Shown: in pieces, positions 53,547-62,325 of the stretch
Numbering within the stretch: the stretch's first letter is position 1
How the letters are laid out: each line of letters opens with the position of its first letter
Source of the DNA: Olivibacter oleidegradans
GTDB lineage: Bacteria; Bacteroidota; Bacteroidia; Sphingobacteriales; Sphingobacteriaceae
Direction of reading: 5' to 3'
DNA length: 64,000 nt
NCBI RefSeq assembly: GCF_042432805.1
Contig: NZ_JBHLWO010000001.1
Coordinates: forward strand, 372,001-436,000
Notes under the pieces: model-generated
The model's input: the letters and a program-made list of their open reading frames with translations, nothing else
Databases searched by the model: none
Told to the model about the DNA's origin: nothing
Translations under genes and position numbers: made by a program

Positions 53547-54119
53547 ATGGAAGCTAAAGAAATTTTAAAAGCTCATGTCTCTAAGTTAGCTGCGTTATCA
53601 GATGAGCAGTTCGAATATTTCTTCTCGCATTTTAAAAAACTAATCTTTAAAAAAGGACAGGCTATTATTACTCAAGGCGATGTTGTTGACTGTGAATATT
53701 TTGTGGTTTCGGGTTGCTTAAAATCGTTCTATGTAAACGATGATCTGAAAATGTTCATTCTTCAGTTTGCCATGCCTACCTGGTGGACTTCGGATTACAA
53801 TGCACTATATAACCAAACTAGCGCTACCATTAACGTAGATTGCATTACTGATGCAGAAGTGCTTTGTCTTAGCGATGAAGACCGGGAGAAATTATGTGCT
53901 GAGCTACATCAAGTAGGACATTTTTTTAGGTGGAGAACGAATAGAGGTTATGTTGCCACCCAGAATAGGCTGCTCTCTTTTATGAATAATAACGTAAAGT
54001 ATAGGTATGAAGAGCTTTTAAAATTATATCCTGAGCTGTATAATACCGTTCCAAAAAACCTGATTGCAGCTTACTTGGGAGTCTCAAGAGAAACGCTTAG
54101 CCGACTATACCATACCTAA
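53547..54119 (+). CDS. Crp/Fnr-family regulator (paralogue B)
   Basis: A 190-residue regulator, clearly paralogous to the gene at 52437: GDVVDCEYFVVSGCLKSFYV, FAMPTWWTSDYNALYNQ and the HTH AAYLGVSRETLSRLYHT. The identical recognition helix implies both bind the same operator, GTGATnTAGATCAC. It precedes the YceI operon on the same strand with 316 bp between, containing the operator pair. Confidence 0.9.
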   Translation: MEAKEILKAHVSKLAALSDEQFEYFFSHFKKLIFKKGQAIITQGDVVDCEYFVVSGCLKSFYVNDDLKMFILQFAMPTWWTSDYNALYNQTSATINVDCITDAEVLCLSDEDREKLCAELHQVGHFFRWRTNRGYVATQNRLLSFMNNNVKYRYEELLKLYPELYNTVPKNLIAAYLGVSRETLSRLYHT

Positions 54120-54329
54120 AGTGCTGTTGTCTAATTTCTCTATACTTTGTGAAGAATTAGACCATAGCTACCTACCAGCAATCATCAAACAAACCCGCGT
54201 ACGACTTGTGGGCAATTACTTAACACGCTATCCTCCTAATTGGCGAGCCTGATATTCATTATAGATGTCCACCTCGGACACGAAATACATTCGATAGCAA
54301 CGATTACTTACGATGGAGGAAGTTCGGAA

Positions 54330-54411
54330 GTGATCTAGATCACATAAAACTGAGGCTTATTTAAATGTGATGTAGATCACCTCTCCGACTCTAAAATACT
54401 AGCGTAATTTG
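54330..54411 (+). promoter_or_regulatory. Tandem Crp/Fnr operators and promoter of the YceI operon
   Basis: GTGATCTAGATCAC (54330-54343, perfect palindrome) and GTGATGTAGATCAC (54367-54380) are 37 bp apart start to start; 24 nt after the second lies TAATTTG (54405-54411). The spacing is identical to that before the DJ-1/PfpI gene, which makes chance very unlikely. Confidence 0.8.
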
Positions 54412-54435
54412 TTCTGTATTTAAAACATAAACAAT

Positions 54436-54954
54436 ATGAAAACTCAGAAATTCAAAGTTATAACACCACAAAGCAACATAGACTGGGTGGGGAAAAAAGT
54501 AACGGGCGCACATAATGGAACCATTTCTATTAAAGAGGGCGAAATTATATTGAATGAGGGTAAACTTACTGGCGGTAAATTTATCATTGATACCAATTCT
54601 ATAAAAATTCTGGATGTAACCGACCCTACACTTAACGCCCAATTCTTCGGTCACCTAGCTTCTGATGATTTTTTCTCATCCGAAAAATATCCTGAGGCGA
54701 TTTTAGACATAACATCGGTTACGGACAGTCATGTTGAGGGAAACCTAACTATTAAAGGTATTACCCATCCCATTAGCTTTAATACGGTTGTTAATGTAAA
54801 TGGCGATACATTAACCGCAACCGGCTTGATTATAGTGGACCGCACCAAATACGGAATGAAATTTCGTTCGGGAAATTTCTTTCAGAATCTAGGCGATACG
54901 CTTATCTACAACGAGTTTGAACTGAATATAAAGGTTACTGCAAAAGTTGCCTAA
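54436..54954 (+). CDS. YceI-family protein
   Basis: A 172-residue protein with YceI lipocalin-like features: NIDWVGKKVTGAHNGTISIK, the FIIDTNSIKILD segment, HLASDDFFSSEKYPEAILDI, GNLTIKGITHPISF, and FRSGNFFQNLGDTLIYNEFE. YceI proteins bind isoprenoids or quinone-like lipids. It lacks a signal peptide, so it is cytoplasmic. It is the first gene of the operon. Confidence 0.92.
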   Translation: MKTQKFKVITPQSNIDWVGKKVTGAHNGTISIKEGEIILNEGKLTGGKFIIDTNSIKILDVTDPTLNAQFFGHLASDDFFSSEKYPEAILDITSVTDSHVEGNLTIKGITHPISFNTVVNVNGDTLTATGLIIVDRTKYGMKFRSGNFFQNLGDTLIYNEFELNIKVTAKVA

Positions 54955-54970
54955 AGTTAAAATTACAATT

Positions 54971-55189
54971 ATGCCGTACGTAAAAATCGAAGTTACTCGC
55001 GAAGGAGTTACAAGAGAACAAAAACAAAAGTTAATTAGTGGAATTACCTCCTTAATAACAGATATATTGAATAAAGATCCGCAATTAACTCATGTTGTGA
55101 TACAGGAAATTGACCTGGATGACTGGGGATTTGCCGGAGAGCAGGTATCAATTTTAAGAGAAAAAGGTATTACTGCCGATAGAAAATAA
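54971..55189 (+). CDS. 4-oxalocrotonate tautomerase-like protein
   Basis: A 72-residue protein from the ATG at 54971 giving MPYVKIEVTREGVTREQKQK: after Met removal Pro1 is the catalytic base typical of the tautomerase superfamily. The C-terminal region has the expected VVIQEIDLDDWGFAGEQVS. It starts 16 nt after YceI. The upstream in-frame ATG at 54947 would bury Pro1 and is rejected. It tautomerises enol/keto acids; the substrate is unknown. Confidence 0.85.
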   Translation: MPYVKIEVTREGVTREQKQKLISGITSLITDILNKDPQLTHVVIQEIDLDDWGFAGEQVSILREKGITADRK

Positions 55190-55193
55190 TAAA

Positions 55194-55928
55194 ATGAAAA
55201 AGCAAACAATAATAGTAACTGGTGCTTCTTCAGGCATTGGTAAAGAAGTAGCTCGCCACTTTTTGGAAAAAGGCGATCATGTAGTGATCAATTCATCAAC
55301 CGCTGAAAAACTCAGGGAAATTTATCACGAATTAGGTGCAGGTGAAAATCTTGCAATGATGGCAGGTAATGTAAGTGATCGAAAAACAGGGAAAAAACTC
55401 GCTGCTATAGCCCTCGACAGATTTGGTTCAGTGGATGTATTGATAAACAATGCTGGTATCTTCGAAACTAAACCCTTCCTACAAGTAGACGAGGCGTACT
55501 TGGATCGCTTTTTAAACACAAATTTAAAAGGGACTTTCTTTACAACCCAAGCGGTTATTCCGCAAATGCTTAAACAACGCAACGGCGTTGTGATCAACAT
55601 TGGTACACCATTAGTAAATCATGCACTTGGCGGGCTGCCCATCTCTGCACAAATGGCATCCAAAGGAGCAATACATGCCCTTACAATACAGCTTGCAGCT
55701 GAGTTTGGGAAAAACAACATTAGGGTGAATACCATAGCACCCGGTACTATCCGCACACCGATGCACGGAAACAAAGCAGATGAAAGTGCGACCTTACACC
55801 TGCTAAATCGTGTAGGCGAGGTAGAAGATGTCGCTGAGATGGTTTATACAGTTGCTAAGAGCAATTTCATTAGCGGTGCTATCATTAATGTAGATGGCGG
55901 TATGGCCGCTGGCCATCACTTGAATTAA
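55194..55928 (+). CDS. SDR-family protein lacking the catalytic Tyr
   Basis: A 244-residue SDR: cofactor loop GASSGIGKEVARHF, NNAGIFETKPF and the conserved GAINVDGG tail, so it binds NAD(P). The active site is altered: the YxxxK tyrosine is Gln153 (SAQMASKGAI, Lys157 kept) and the usual Ser region reads NIGTPLVNHA with Thr138. The change is not a sequencing-style slip, since the frame is intact. It may be a non-catalytic cofactor sensor or use a different mechanism. Confidence 0.85.
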   Translation: MKKQTIIVTGASSGIGKEVARHFLEKGDHVVINSSTAEKLREIYHELGAGENLAMMAGNVSDRKTGKKLAAIALDRFGSVDVLINNAGIFETKPFLQVDEAYLDRFLNTNLKGTFFTTQAVIPQMLKQRNGVVINIGTPLVNHALGGLPISAQMASKGAIHALTIQLAAEFGKNNIRVNTIAPGTIRTPMHGNKADESATLHLLNRVGEVEDVAEMVYTVAKSNFISGAIINVDGGMAAGHHLN

Positions 55929-55998
55929 GTGGAAATATATTTTTATTATCTTTTGGTCTTATTTCTTTCAAGTACCCGAAGTACAAAATCAAAACACA

Positions 55999-56379
55999 AT
56001 GGATAACAACAGGGACGAATTAGCGGCAATTACCTATGCGCTAGAAGATTTTTACCTTAAAGGTATTTACAAGGGTGATGTTGACAGGTTGCGTAAGGTA
56101 TATCATCCTAACGCACTTGTATTAGGCGATGTAAATGGTGTACCTTATGCCAAAACGCTTGAACAATACCTAGATGGTGTCAAAAACCGCCAAAGCGTTA
56201 AAAACTCTGGGAAACCTTTTAAAGGAACCCTTATATCAATCGATATAATTAACTCTATTGCTGTCGTCAAGCTACACGTTAAGATGTATGATTTTAATTA
56301 TGATGAATTTCTGTCCTTTCATCGAGTTAACGGGCAGTGGCTTATCGTGAATAAAATGTTAACCAATGTAATCAAATAA
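55999..56379 (+). CDS. NTF2-like/lumazine-binding-like protein
   Basis: A 126-residue protein of the SnoaL/NTF2 fold: DEL..YALEDFYLKGIYKGDVD, HPNALVLGDVNGV and GQWLIVNKMLTNVIK. It resembles the putative lumazine-binding (DUF4440-like) branch in Bacteroidota. Unlike the copy at 14239 it is intact. It may be an isomerase or small-molecule carrier for the pathway of this operon. Confidence 0.8.
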   Translation: MDNNRDELAAITYALEDFYLKGIYKGDVDRLRKVYHPNALVLGDVNGVPYAKTLEQYLDGVKNRQSVKNSGKPFKGTLISIDIINSIAVVKLHVKMYDFNYDEFLSFHRVNGQWLIVNKMLTNVIK

Positions 56380-56392
56380 TAATTATGGTGTT

Positions 56393-57478
56393 ATGTGGTA
56401 TAAAACAAAAGTATCTAAAATTATGGGTATACAATACCCAATACTACAAGGGCCGTTTGGCGGCAAGCTGTCATCTGTAGAACTGGTATCAACAGTATCC
56501 AATGCAGGAGGCCTCGGCGGTTATGGAGCGTACACGTTAAGTCCACAGGAGATAAACGAATTGATCCGCCAGATAAAGGCGGCTACTAATAAGCCATACA
56601 ATATCAACCTGTGGGTATCTGATACAGACGCAGTAGATGATACGGTGTCAGATGAGCAATTTAAGCAATCGCAGCAAGTATTCAAACCTTATTTTGATGA
56701 GTTAGGGATAGACCTGCCAGAGAAACCAGCGCCCTTCAAAACTCGTTTTGAAAACCAGGTGGAAATAATTTTGCAACAACGTCCGCCTGTATTTAGCTTT
56801 ATATTCGGTATCCCCTCTGCTACTGTTTTGGAACAATGCCATAAATTAAATATTGTGACAATTGGAACTGCAACCACACTGGATGAAGCTATCGCTTTAG
56901 AAACCGCCGGTGTCGATATGATCGTCGCGTCAGGATTCGAAGCTGGAGGGCATCGGCCTTCGTTTCTAGCATCAGCCGAGCAATCCACCGTTGGAACATT
57001 TGTATTGCTTCAGCTTATTAAAGAGAAGGTAAAAACACCAGTTATAGCCGCTGGTGGTATAGCTAACGCAAAAGGCGTTGCAGCAGCGTTGACGCTCGGT
57101 GCGGATGCGGTGCAAATTGGAACAGCTTTCTTGGCTACAGACGAATCGAATGCTACTACCTTTCACAAACAGATGTTGTTTTCTGATGCAGCCCGATATA
57201 CCATGCTATCGAAAGCTTTTACCGGAAGATTAGGCCGAGGATTAATTAATCGTATCGCTCAGGACTTAATCCCTCAAGAAATGAATTTTTTGCCCTTTCC
57301 GTTGCAAACGCAATTTATGTCGCATATCCGGAAAGCCGCAATTGAACAAGAAAAGTGGGACATGATATTCTTTTGGGGCGGCCAGATAGCTCCTATCTTA
57401 AAACACACCAAAGCAAATGAGCTAATGCAAACAATAGTTAAAGAAACAACAGCATATCTTAAACAGCTAAAAGCTTAA
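56393..57478 (+). CDS. Nitronate monooxygenase-like flavoprotein
   Basis: A 361-residue TIM barrel of the NMO/2-nitropropane dioxygenase family: N-terminal QYPILQGPFGGKLSSVELVS, flavin contacts in GTATTLDEAIALETAGVDMI and GFEAGGHRPSF, VIAAGGIANAKGVAAALTLG, and GTAFLATDESNATTFHKQML. It oxidises nitronates or reduces quinones with FMN. In this operon it is the clearest redox enzyme and suggests nitro- or quinone-compound handling. Confidence 0.87.
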   Translation: MWYKTKVSKIMGIQYPILQGPFGGKLSSVELVSTVSNAGGLGGYGAYTLSPQEINELIRQIKAATNKPYNINLWVSDTDAVDDTVSDEQFKQSQQVFKPYFDELGIDLPEKPAPFKTRFENQVEIILQQRPPVFSFIFGIPSATVLEQCHKLNIVTIGTATTLDEAIALETAGVDMIVASGFEAGGHRPSFLASAEQSTVGTFVLLQLIKEKVKTPVIAAGGIANAKGVAAALTLGADAVQIGTAFLATDESNATTFHKQMLFSDAARYTMLSKAFTGRLGRGLINRIAQDLIPQEMNFLPFPLQTQFMSHIRKAAIEQEKWDMIFFWGGQIAPILKHTKANELMQTIVKETTAYLKQLKA

Positions 57479-57522
57479 CATCATTAAAATGCAATCAAAA
57501 TAATTAATTAAACGCGATTAGT

Positions 57523-58053
57523 ATGCAAAATGAACAAGTTATTGTTGATTCAAGCTTTACAGCTATGATCAACGCACCGATTGAAAAAATTAACATTCCG
57601 GAATGGTGCTTTACGCTTCCTGAACATGAATATCAAGCGTGTTCGCCTGCCCACGTTACTTCGGGTGTTACCACGTCGCCAGACGGTAAAAGGATGTCTG
57701 TAAATGTTGAAGTTCTTGGAGGAAGCCTAATGGTTCAGCATTATATTGAAAAGGTATCAAAGCCATCGCATCTTATATTGGAATCCGTCTCTGACATATT
57801 TACACCTAGCGGACACATTAACATTCTTGTTCATTGGGAGATGAGCGTAAAAAAGATTGACGATAACACCTGCGAATTCACGAACCGAGTTATTTCAAAA
57901 CCCACTGAGGAATTTATAAAAAGTATTGAAAAACAAGGGATTCCATTTGAATTATTCAAAAGCCAACGGCAGCCGGTATCGATTTATCACAATCAAAGCG
58001 AGACTCCTCTGTTCGCAAAAAGTATTGAACGATATGCTTTCAGAAATAATTAA
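57523..58053 (+). CDS. SRPBCC-like ligand-binding protein
   Basis: A 176-residue protein whose pattern (SSFTAMINAPIEKINIPEWC, HYIEKVSKPSHLILESVSD, HWEMSVKKIDDNTCEFTNRV) suggests a START/SRPBCC helix-grip fold, which binds hydrophobic ligands. No exact family is recalled. It follows the NMO-like gene by 44 bp and shares the operon. Confidence 0.55.
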   Translation: MQNEQVIVDSSFTAMINAPIEKINIPEWCFTLPEHEYQACSPAHVTSGVTTSPDGKRMSVNVEVLGGSLMVQHYIEKVSKPSHLILESVSDIFTPSGHINILVHWEMSVKKIDDNTCEFTNRVISKPTEEFIKSIEKQGIPFELFKSQRQPVSIYHNQSETPLFAKSIERYAFRNN

Positions 58054-58078
58054 TATGGTTTGCAAAATTTCAAAGAAA

Positions 58079-58711
58079 ATGAGAATTCAAACATACGAAG
58101 GCGACAATACCGCATTATTGTTTATTGATCCTTACAATGATTTTTTGTCAGAAGGGGGAAAAATTTGGCCGAGGGTTAAAGATGTCGCTGAAGATAACAA
58201 CCTGTTAAATAATCTTCGTACTATTGTAAAAGCGGTCCGACAAGCTGATATCCCTGTGTTTATCGTGCCCCATAAACGGTGGGAATCCACTGACTATCAA
58301 TACTGGAGGTACCCTAACCCGACGCAGCTGGCTATTATGGACCGTCATTCATTCGCAAAGGGTACTTGGGGAGGTGACTGGCACCCAGATTTTGCTCCCC
58401 AAGATGGAGATATTGTTGTTAAGGAGCATTGGGCGCAAAGTGGTTTTGCCAATACAGACTTAGACATGTTGCTAAAACAGCGAGGTATTAGTCACGTGAT
58501 AGCTATTGGTTTGCTAGCCAATACCTGTGTCGAAGGCACCTGTCGATTTGCGATGGAATTAGGTTATCATGTAACCTTAGTAAAGGACGCCACCGCTGCC
58601 TTTACTAAGGAAATGATGCATGCAGCACATGTACTTAATGGGCCTACGTATGCCCATCTCATATTGACAACCGAAGAACTGGTAAAAGCACTGCCGAGAA
58701 AGCAATTATAG
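58079..58711 (+). CDS. Isochorismatase-like cysteine hydrolase, third copy
   Basis: About 210 residues from the ATG at 58079 (MRIQTYEGDN); an in-frame ATG at 58055 is possible. Catalytic Asp in LLFIDPYNDFL, Lys in VVKEHWAQSGF and Cys in GLLANTCVEGTCRFAM. It is more like the nicotinamidase/ureidoacrylate-amidohydrolase branch than the YcaC-like copies at 13-15 kb. It ends the operon. Confidence 0.85.
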   Translation: MRIQTYEGDNTALLFIDPYNDFLSEGGKIWPRVKDVAEDNNLLNNLRTIVKAVRQADIPVFIVPHKRWESTDYQYWRYPNPTQLAIMDRHSFAKGTWGGDWHPDFAPQDGDIVVKEHWAQSGFANTDLDMLLKQRGISHVIAIGLLANTCVEGTCRFAMELGYHVTLVKDATAAFTKEMMHAAHVLNGPTYAHLILTTEELVKALPRKQL

Positions 58712-58849
58712 GCTGGCTACTTTACAGCCGCTGGCTTCCTTTGAACAACGGACGGGTCTTATTTAAAGGTAATACCAATACAATAATGAAACATGAAATA
58801 AGTTGTTGACTAAATTGGATTAAAGCGGATGACGGTTAGTAGGGAGCTG

Positions 58850-59719
58850 TTAGGACAAAAATTTTACAAAATTCCTTATTAACGTTAGCACCTCATCAAA
58901 ATGGGTATCCAGCACATCGTGCCCTCCATCTAAAATATGAATTTGCGCGTTGGGCAGATCCTGCTTATAACAAGGCACTTCTTTCACAGAAAAGAAAATT
59001 TCATATTTTCCCCAAATGACAAGGGCCGGTGGTTGGTGTTCGCGAAAATAGGCCTGGTAAACAGGAAACATTTCTAGGTGGGTTTTGAAATCACAGTTTA
59101 ACTCAAACTGCTTTTCAATATTACCCGGCCTCTTCAAAAACTCCCAGTCAAGCATCCAAAATTCCGGACTGACCCTCGATAATGTTTCTTTGGGAAGCCC
59201 ACCGAAGTATTGGTTTTTTATACCTTCTACGCTTAAAAACTTAATGAGCTTTTTTTTCTTTTCAGCCGTTGGGTTGTACCAGTAGTCGATATACTCGTCC
59301 CATTCAGGTCCCATACCTTCTCGGTGCGCATTACCGCTCTGAACAATAATACCTGCAATCTTCTCCGGGTGATTGATGCATAGTTGAAGTCCAATCGGTG
59401 CACCATAGTCATGGAGATAAATAAAGTATTTGTTTAAATCTATCGCCTCAGTCAGTTTGTTTATCAAAACAGATAGATTCCCGAACGTATAGTCAAAAGT
59501 ATCCGGCACGGGAAATTCACTGAAGCCAAATCCGGGATAATCCGGAGCGACAAGATGATACTGATCAGACATGGCAATCATTAAATTTTTGAAAGCTACG
59601 GATGACGTCGGGAATCCATGTAATAGCAATAGGGATGGATATTTTCTATCGCCAGCCTCCCGGTAGAAAATATCAATTCCATCGATTTTGATGGTTCTGT
59701 TGTAGATTTGCCTCGACAT
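58850..59719 (-). CDS. Alpha/beta hydrolase of the haloalkane dehalogenase/epoxide hydrolase type
   Basis: A 289-residue protein: oxyanion LLHGFPTSS, nucleophile elbow YLHDYGAPIGLQL where HDYG puts an Asp rather than Ser at the nucleophile, as in haloalkane dehalogenases and epoxide hydrolases, and a final His in DGGHDVLDTHFDEV. It probably acts on an epoxide, halide or ester. It is divergent from the DoxX gene with a nested palindrome between. Confidence 0.88.
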   Translation of the reverse strand: MSRQIYNRTIKIDGIDIFYREAGDRKYPSLLLLHGFPTSSVAFKNLMIAMSDQYHLVAPDYPGFGFSEFPVPDTFDYTFGNLSVLINKLTEAIDLNKYFIYLHDYGAPIGLQLCINHPEKIAGIIVQSGNAHREGMGPEWDEYIDYWYNPTAEKKKKLIKFLSVEGIKNQYFGGLPKETLSRVSPEFWMLDWEFLKRPGNIEKQFELNCDFKTHLEMFPVYQAYFREHQPPALVIWGKYEIFFSVKEVPCYKQDLPNAQIHILDGGHDVLDTHFDEVLTLIRNFVKFLS

Positions 59720-59769
59720 GCCATTGTATTTAACTGAAATATACAGGCTTAACCCAAAGAGTTATACCG

Positions 59770-59818
59770 CAATCGTTTAGAAATAACATATGCATGTTAT
59801 ATTTGTTCTGAACGATTG
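59770..59818. promoter_or_regulatory. Nested inverted repeats in divergent promoter region
   Basis: Outer arms CAATCGTT (59770-59777) and AACGATTG (59811-59818), inner arms ATAACAT (59783-59789) and ATGTTAT (59794-59800). It sits between the hydrolase (59719) and DoxX (59911) start codons, so it likely regulates one or both. Confidence 0.5.
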
Positions 59819-59878
59819 GAAAGAAAGTCTGTATTGCATTTCTTAAACCAACTTAAGTTTCATGTGCTTTTCTGTTAG

Positions 59879-59886
59879 TAATTTTG
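59879..59886 (+). promoter_or_regulatory. Candidate -7 box TAATTTTG of the DoxX gene
   Basis: Exact TAnnTTTG match 24 nt before the start at 59911, preceded by TTTC with a 17-nt spacer that could serve as a weak -33. Confidence 0.5.
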
Positions 59887-59910
59887 TACTGTTAATTTAA
59901 AAATTTAGCT

Positions 59911-60330
59911 ATGGCCATGAAATTAGTACAATTTCCGCAACTGTTTTTAAGGTTTGCTCTTGCTATGACGATGCTCTCAGCAGTTGCAGACAGACTAGGT
60001 TTTTGGGGAGATAATTCAGCCTGGGGAAACTGGCAGCGTTTTGAAGAATATACGGCAACGCTCACATTTTTTCTTCCTCCAACTTTAAGCAGATTTTCCG
60101 CTTATGCAGCCACTTTTTTGGAAATTGTGTTATCGCTATTACTGATTTTGGGCTTTAAATTAAAATGGACCGCTATTGCTACGGGAATTCTACTGTTGCT
60201 ATTTGCGCTTTCAATGTCCGTTTCTTTGGGAATAAAAGCACCGCTCGATTATTCGGTATGGGTGGGTAGTGCAGCTGCTTTTCTATTAGCAGTTCAACAA
60301 AAACCCAACAATACCGGTAGCTCGTTATGA
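59911..60330 (+). CDS. DoxX-family membrane protein
   Basis: A 139-residue protein with four TM helices and the DoxX pattern FLRFALAMTMLSAVADRLGF near the N-terminus, followed by AYAATFLEIVLSLLLILGF. DoxX proteins assist thiol/sulfide redox balance at the membrane. It is divergent from the hydrolase gene. Confidence 0.75.
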   Translation: MAMKLVQFPQLFLRFALAMTMLSAVADRLGFWGDNSAWGNWQRFEEYTATLTFFLPPTLSRFSAYAATFLEIVLSLLLILGFKLKWTAIATGILLLLFALSMSVSLGIKAPLDYSVWVGSAAAFLLAVQQKPNNTGSSL

Positions 60331-60424
60331 TATGGATGTGACCACTATTGAATATCGCAATTAGTTTATTTCATCAAATAGGGGTACTTATCAAAGCCTG
60401 ATATGTTGATTAAATTTCAATTGC

Positions 60425-62203
60425 TTAATTACCGGTCTGGCTGTTTTCCCGTTGATGTTTCCACAGCTCATCAAATAGCACACTACGTGCCTTCAAATCG
60501 ACAAAATTACCTTCATCAACTATTCTTCCATTTTGCAGAATGTAAATATAATCGAAATATGGAAGTAAGTATAAGCGATGCAAACTGGAGATAAGTGCTT
60601 TTTCTTTAAATTCTTCAAAAAGATGTTGATAGATTTTAACCTCTGTTTTAGGGTCTATGCTGCTGGTGGGCTCGTCTAGCAAGACAATACTGCTTGATCG
60701 CGCCGCTAGTATACCTCGCGCAAGGGCCAGTCGTTGTTTTTGTCCTCCGCTAAGATTTACACCCTTTTCTTGAATGTGCGACTCCAAACCTTTGGGAAGG
60801 GTTTGTACGACTTCTGCAAAATGAGCAATTCGACAGACTTCCATCACTTCCTCATCAGAAAAGGGAAGCCCTAGGGTGATATTGTGCTTGATCGTGTTTT
60901 CAAATATTTCCGGCTCTTGCGGGAAGAGGGTGACAGCATCGGCCAAGCTAGCAGCATCAATTTGCTTACTTCCATCTAATCTAATACGTGTATCGGACTG
61001 ATAGGTATATAAGCCCCTTAGTATGGCCATAAGCGTGCTTTTACCACTGCCGCTTTCTCCAATCAACGCAATCTTCTGCCCCCTTTGAATGGTAAGATGA
61101 ATATCATGCAGGCTGTGCGCATTTTGACCGGAAGAATAGGTTTCGGTATGCGAGAAATTCAAACCCTGTACCTCAACCTGCTGCCATTCATTTGGTAGTG
61201 CTACCGTAGCCTCGGCCTGATGCTGTTGTTGATAAGCATCGCTAATATGACGGGAGGTTTCCACATCGGTATTAAATTGAACGATCTGCGTATATTGCCA
61301 AGCTACGTCATGAAAAACGCTCGTGAACTGGTTGACAAATCCCAGCAGGGCAACTAGATTACCGATTAAAAAGAGTTGACCGGGCTGCCCGTGCTGATAA
61401 ATATATCCCAATACGGTAACTACATAAATAAGCGCTACAAGCATATCGGCGATGAACCATTTGAATTCATTTACATGTACGGACGTTTTATAAGGAGGAT
61501 AAACATCAGCTACTTTCCCCATTAAACTCTTTTCCATTCTATTCTGTAGCCGCAAAGTAATCACGGTGATGATATTAGAAAGGCTGTCAAACAGTGTTCC
61601 GGATACGATATGATCTTTTTCGTTTGTTTCGTCCAGTGCCTTGATATAGGGCTTATCAAACCTGAAAATGACGTAAACCGTCAGCATGCCGATACCTACA
61701 CCGATCAGCCCAAACAACGGCGAAAAAGCAATCATAGCAATGAGAGAGAACACAAACTTCATCAATGCATAGGTATACATAAATCCGTTTTCAAAAAAGG
61801 ATTTCAAGGCTGTATAGGCTTTCCGGATTCTATTGATGGTAATTCCGGAGTGATTATCCTGATGCCACTTCACCGGAAGATGTAAGGTTTGATGATAACG
61901 ATCTTGCAAAAAATTTCGGCTAAGGGCGAATGCCAACTTCTGTTCAAGTATTCTCGCCGGTCCATGGAAACTCCATTCCACCAACTTGAGAAGCATATAC
62001 GCCCCTACATAGAGCCAAGCATAATGTAGGTACGCAGCTCCTTCCTGCTGTATACCGTTGATGAACCAGCCATACAGTAGCGGATAAGTGGCAAAGGCTG
62101 CACTGGCAAGAATAAACAGCCCATATATGAAAACATAGCGTTTCTTCTCACCTCGGGCATAAGTCCAGGCGGTGCGTAATAGGGAGATGTAAGGGTTAGC
62201 CAT
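60425..62203 (-). CDS. ABC exporter (TM-NBD fusion)
   Basis: A 592-residue half-transporter: six TM segments in residues 20-320, then an ATP-binding domain with Walker A GESGSGKST (about residue 383), signature LSGGQKQRLALARG, Walker B SSIVLLDEPTSSIDP and the switch His in ISSLHRL. It should act as a homodimer. Family placement is MsbA/lipid or drug exporter-like; the substrate is unknown. Confidence 0.93.
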   Translation of the reverse strand: MANPYISLLRTAWTYARGEKKRYVFIYGLFILASAAFATYPLLYGWFINGIQQEGAAYLHYAWLYVGAYMLLKLVEWSFHGPARILEQKLAFALSRNFLQDRYHQTLHLPVKWHQDNHSGITINRIRKAYTALKSFFENGFMYTYALMKFVFSLIAMIAFSPLFGLIGVGIGMLTVYVIFRFDKPYIKALDETNEKDHIVSGTLFDSLSNIITVITLRLQNRMEKSLMGKVADVYPPYKTSVHVNEFKWFIADMLVALIYVVTVLGYIYQHGQPGQLFLIGNLVALLGFVNQFTSVFHDVAWQYTQIVQFNTDVETSRHISDAYQQQHQAEATVALPNEWQQVEVQGLNFSHTETYSSGQNAHSLHDIHLTIQRGQKIALIGESGSGKSTLMAILRGLYTYQSDTRIRLDGSKQIDAASLADAVTLFPQEPEIFENTIKHNITLGLPFSDEEVMEVCRIAHFAEVVQTLPKGLESHIQEKGVNLSGGQKQRLALARGILAARSSSIVLLDEPTSSIDPKTEVKIYQHLFEEFKEKALISSLHRLYLLPYFDYIYILQNGRIVDEGNFVDLKARSVLFDELWKHQRENSQTGN

Positions 62204-62325
62204 AATTCAATGTAAAGGTAACTGATTATGTGCAATACCCTTAATTTTTTTACGCTAGACAATTTAAATGAATTGGCGACAACACCCTAACGGCGGTTAA
62301 AAATGATGAATTAGCTAATTTATAT

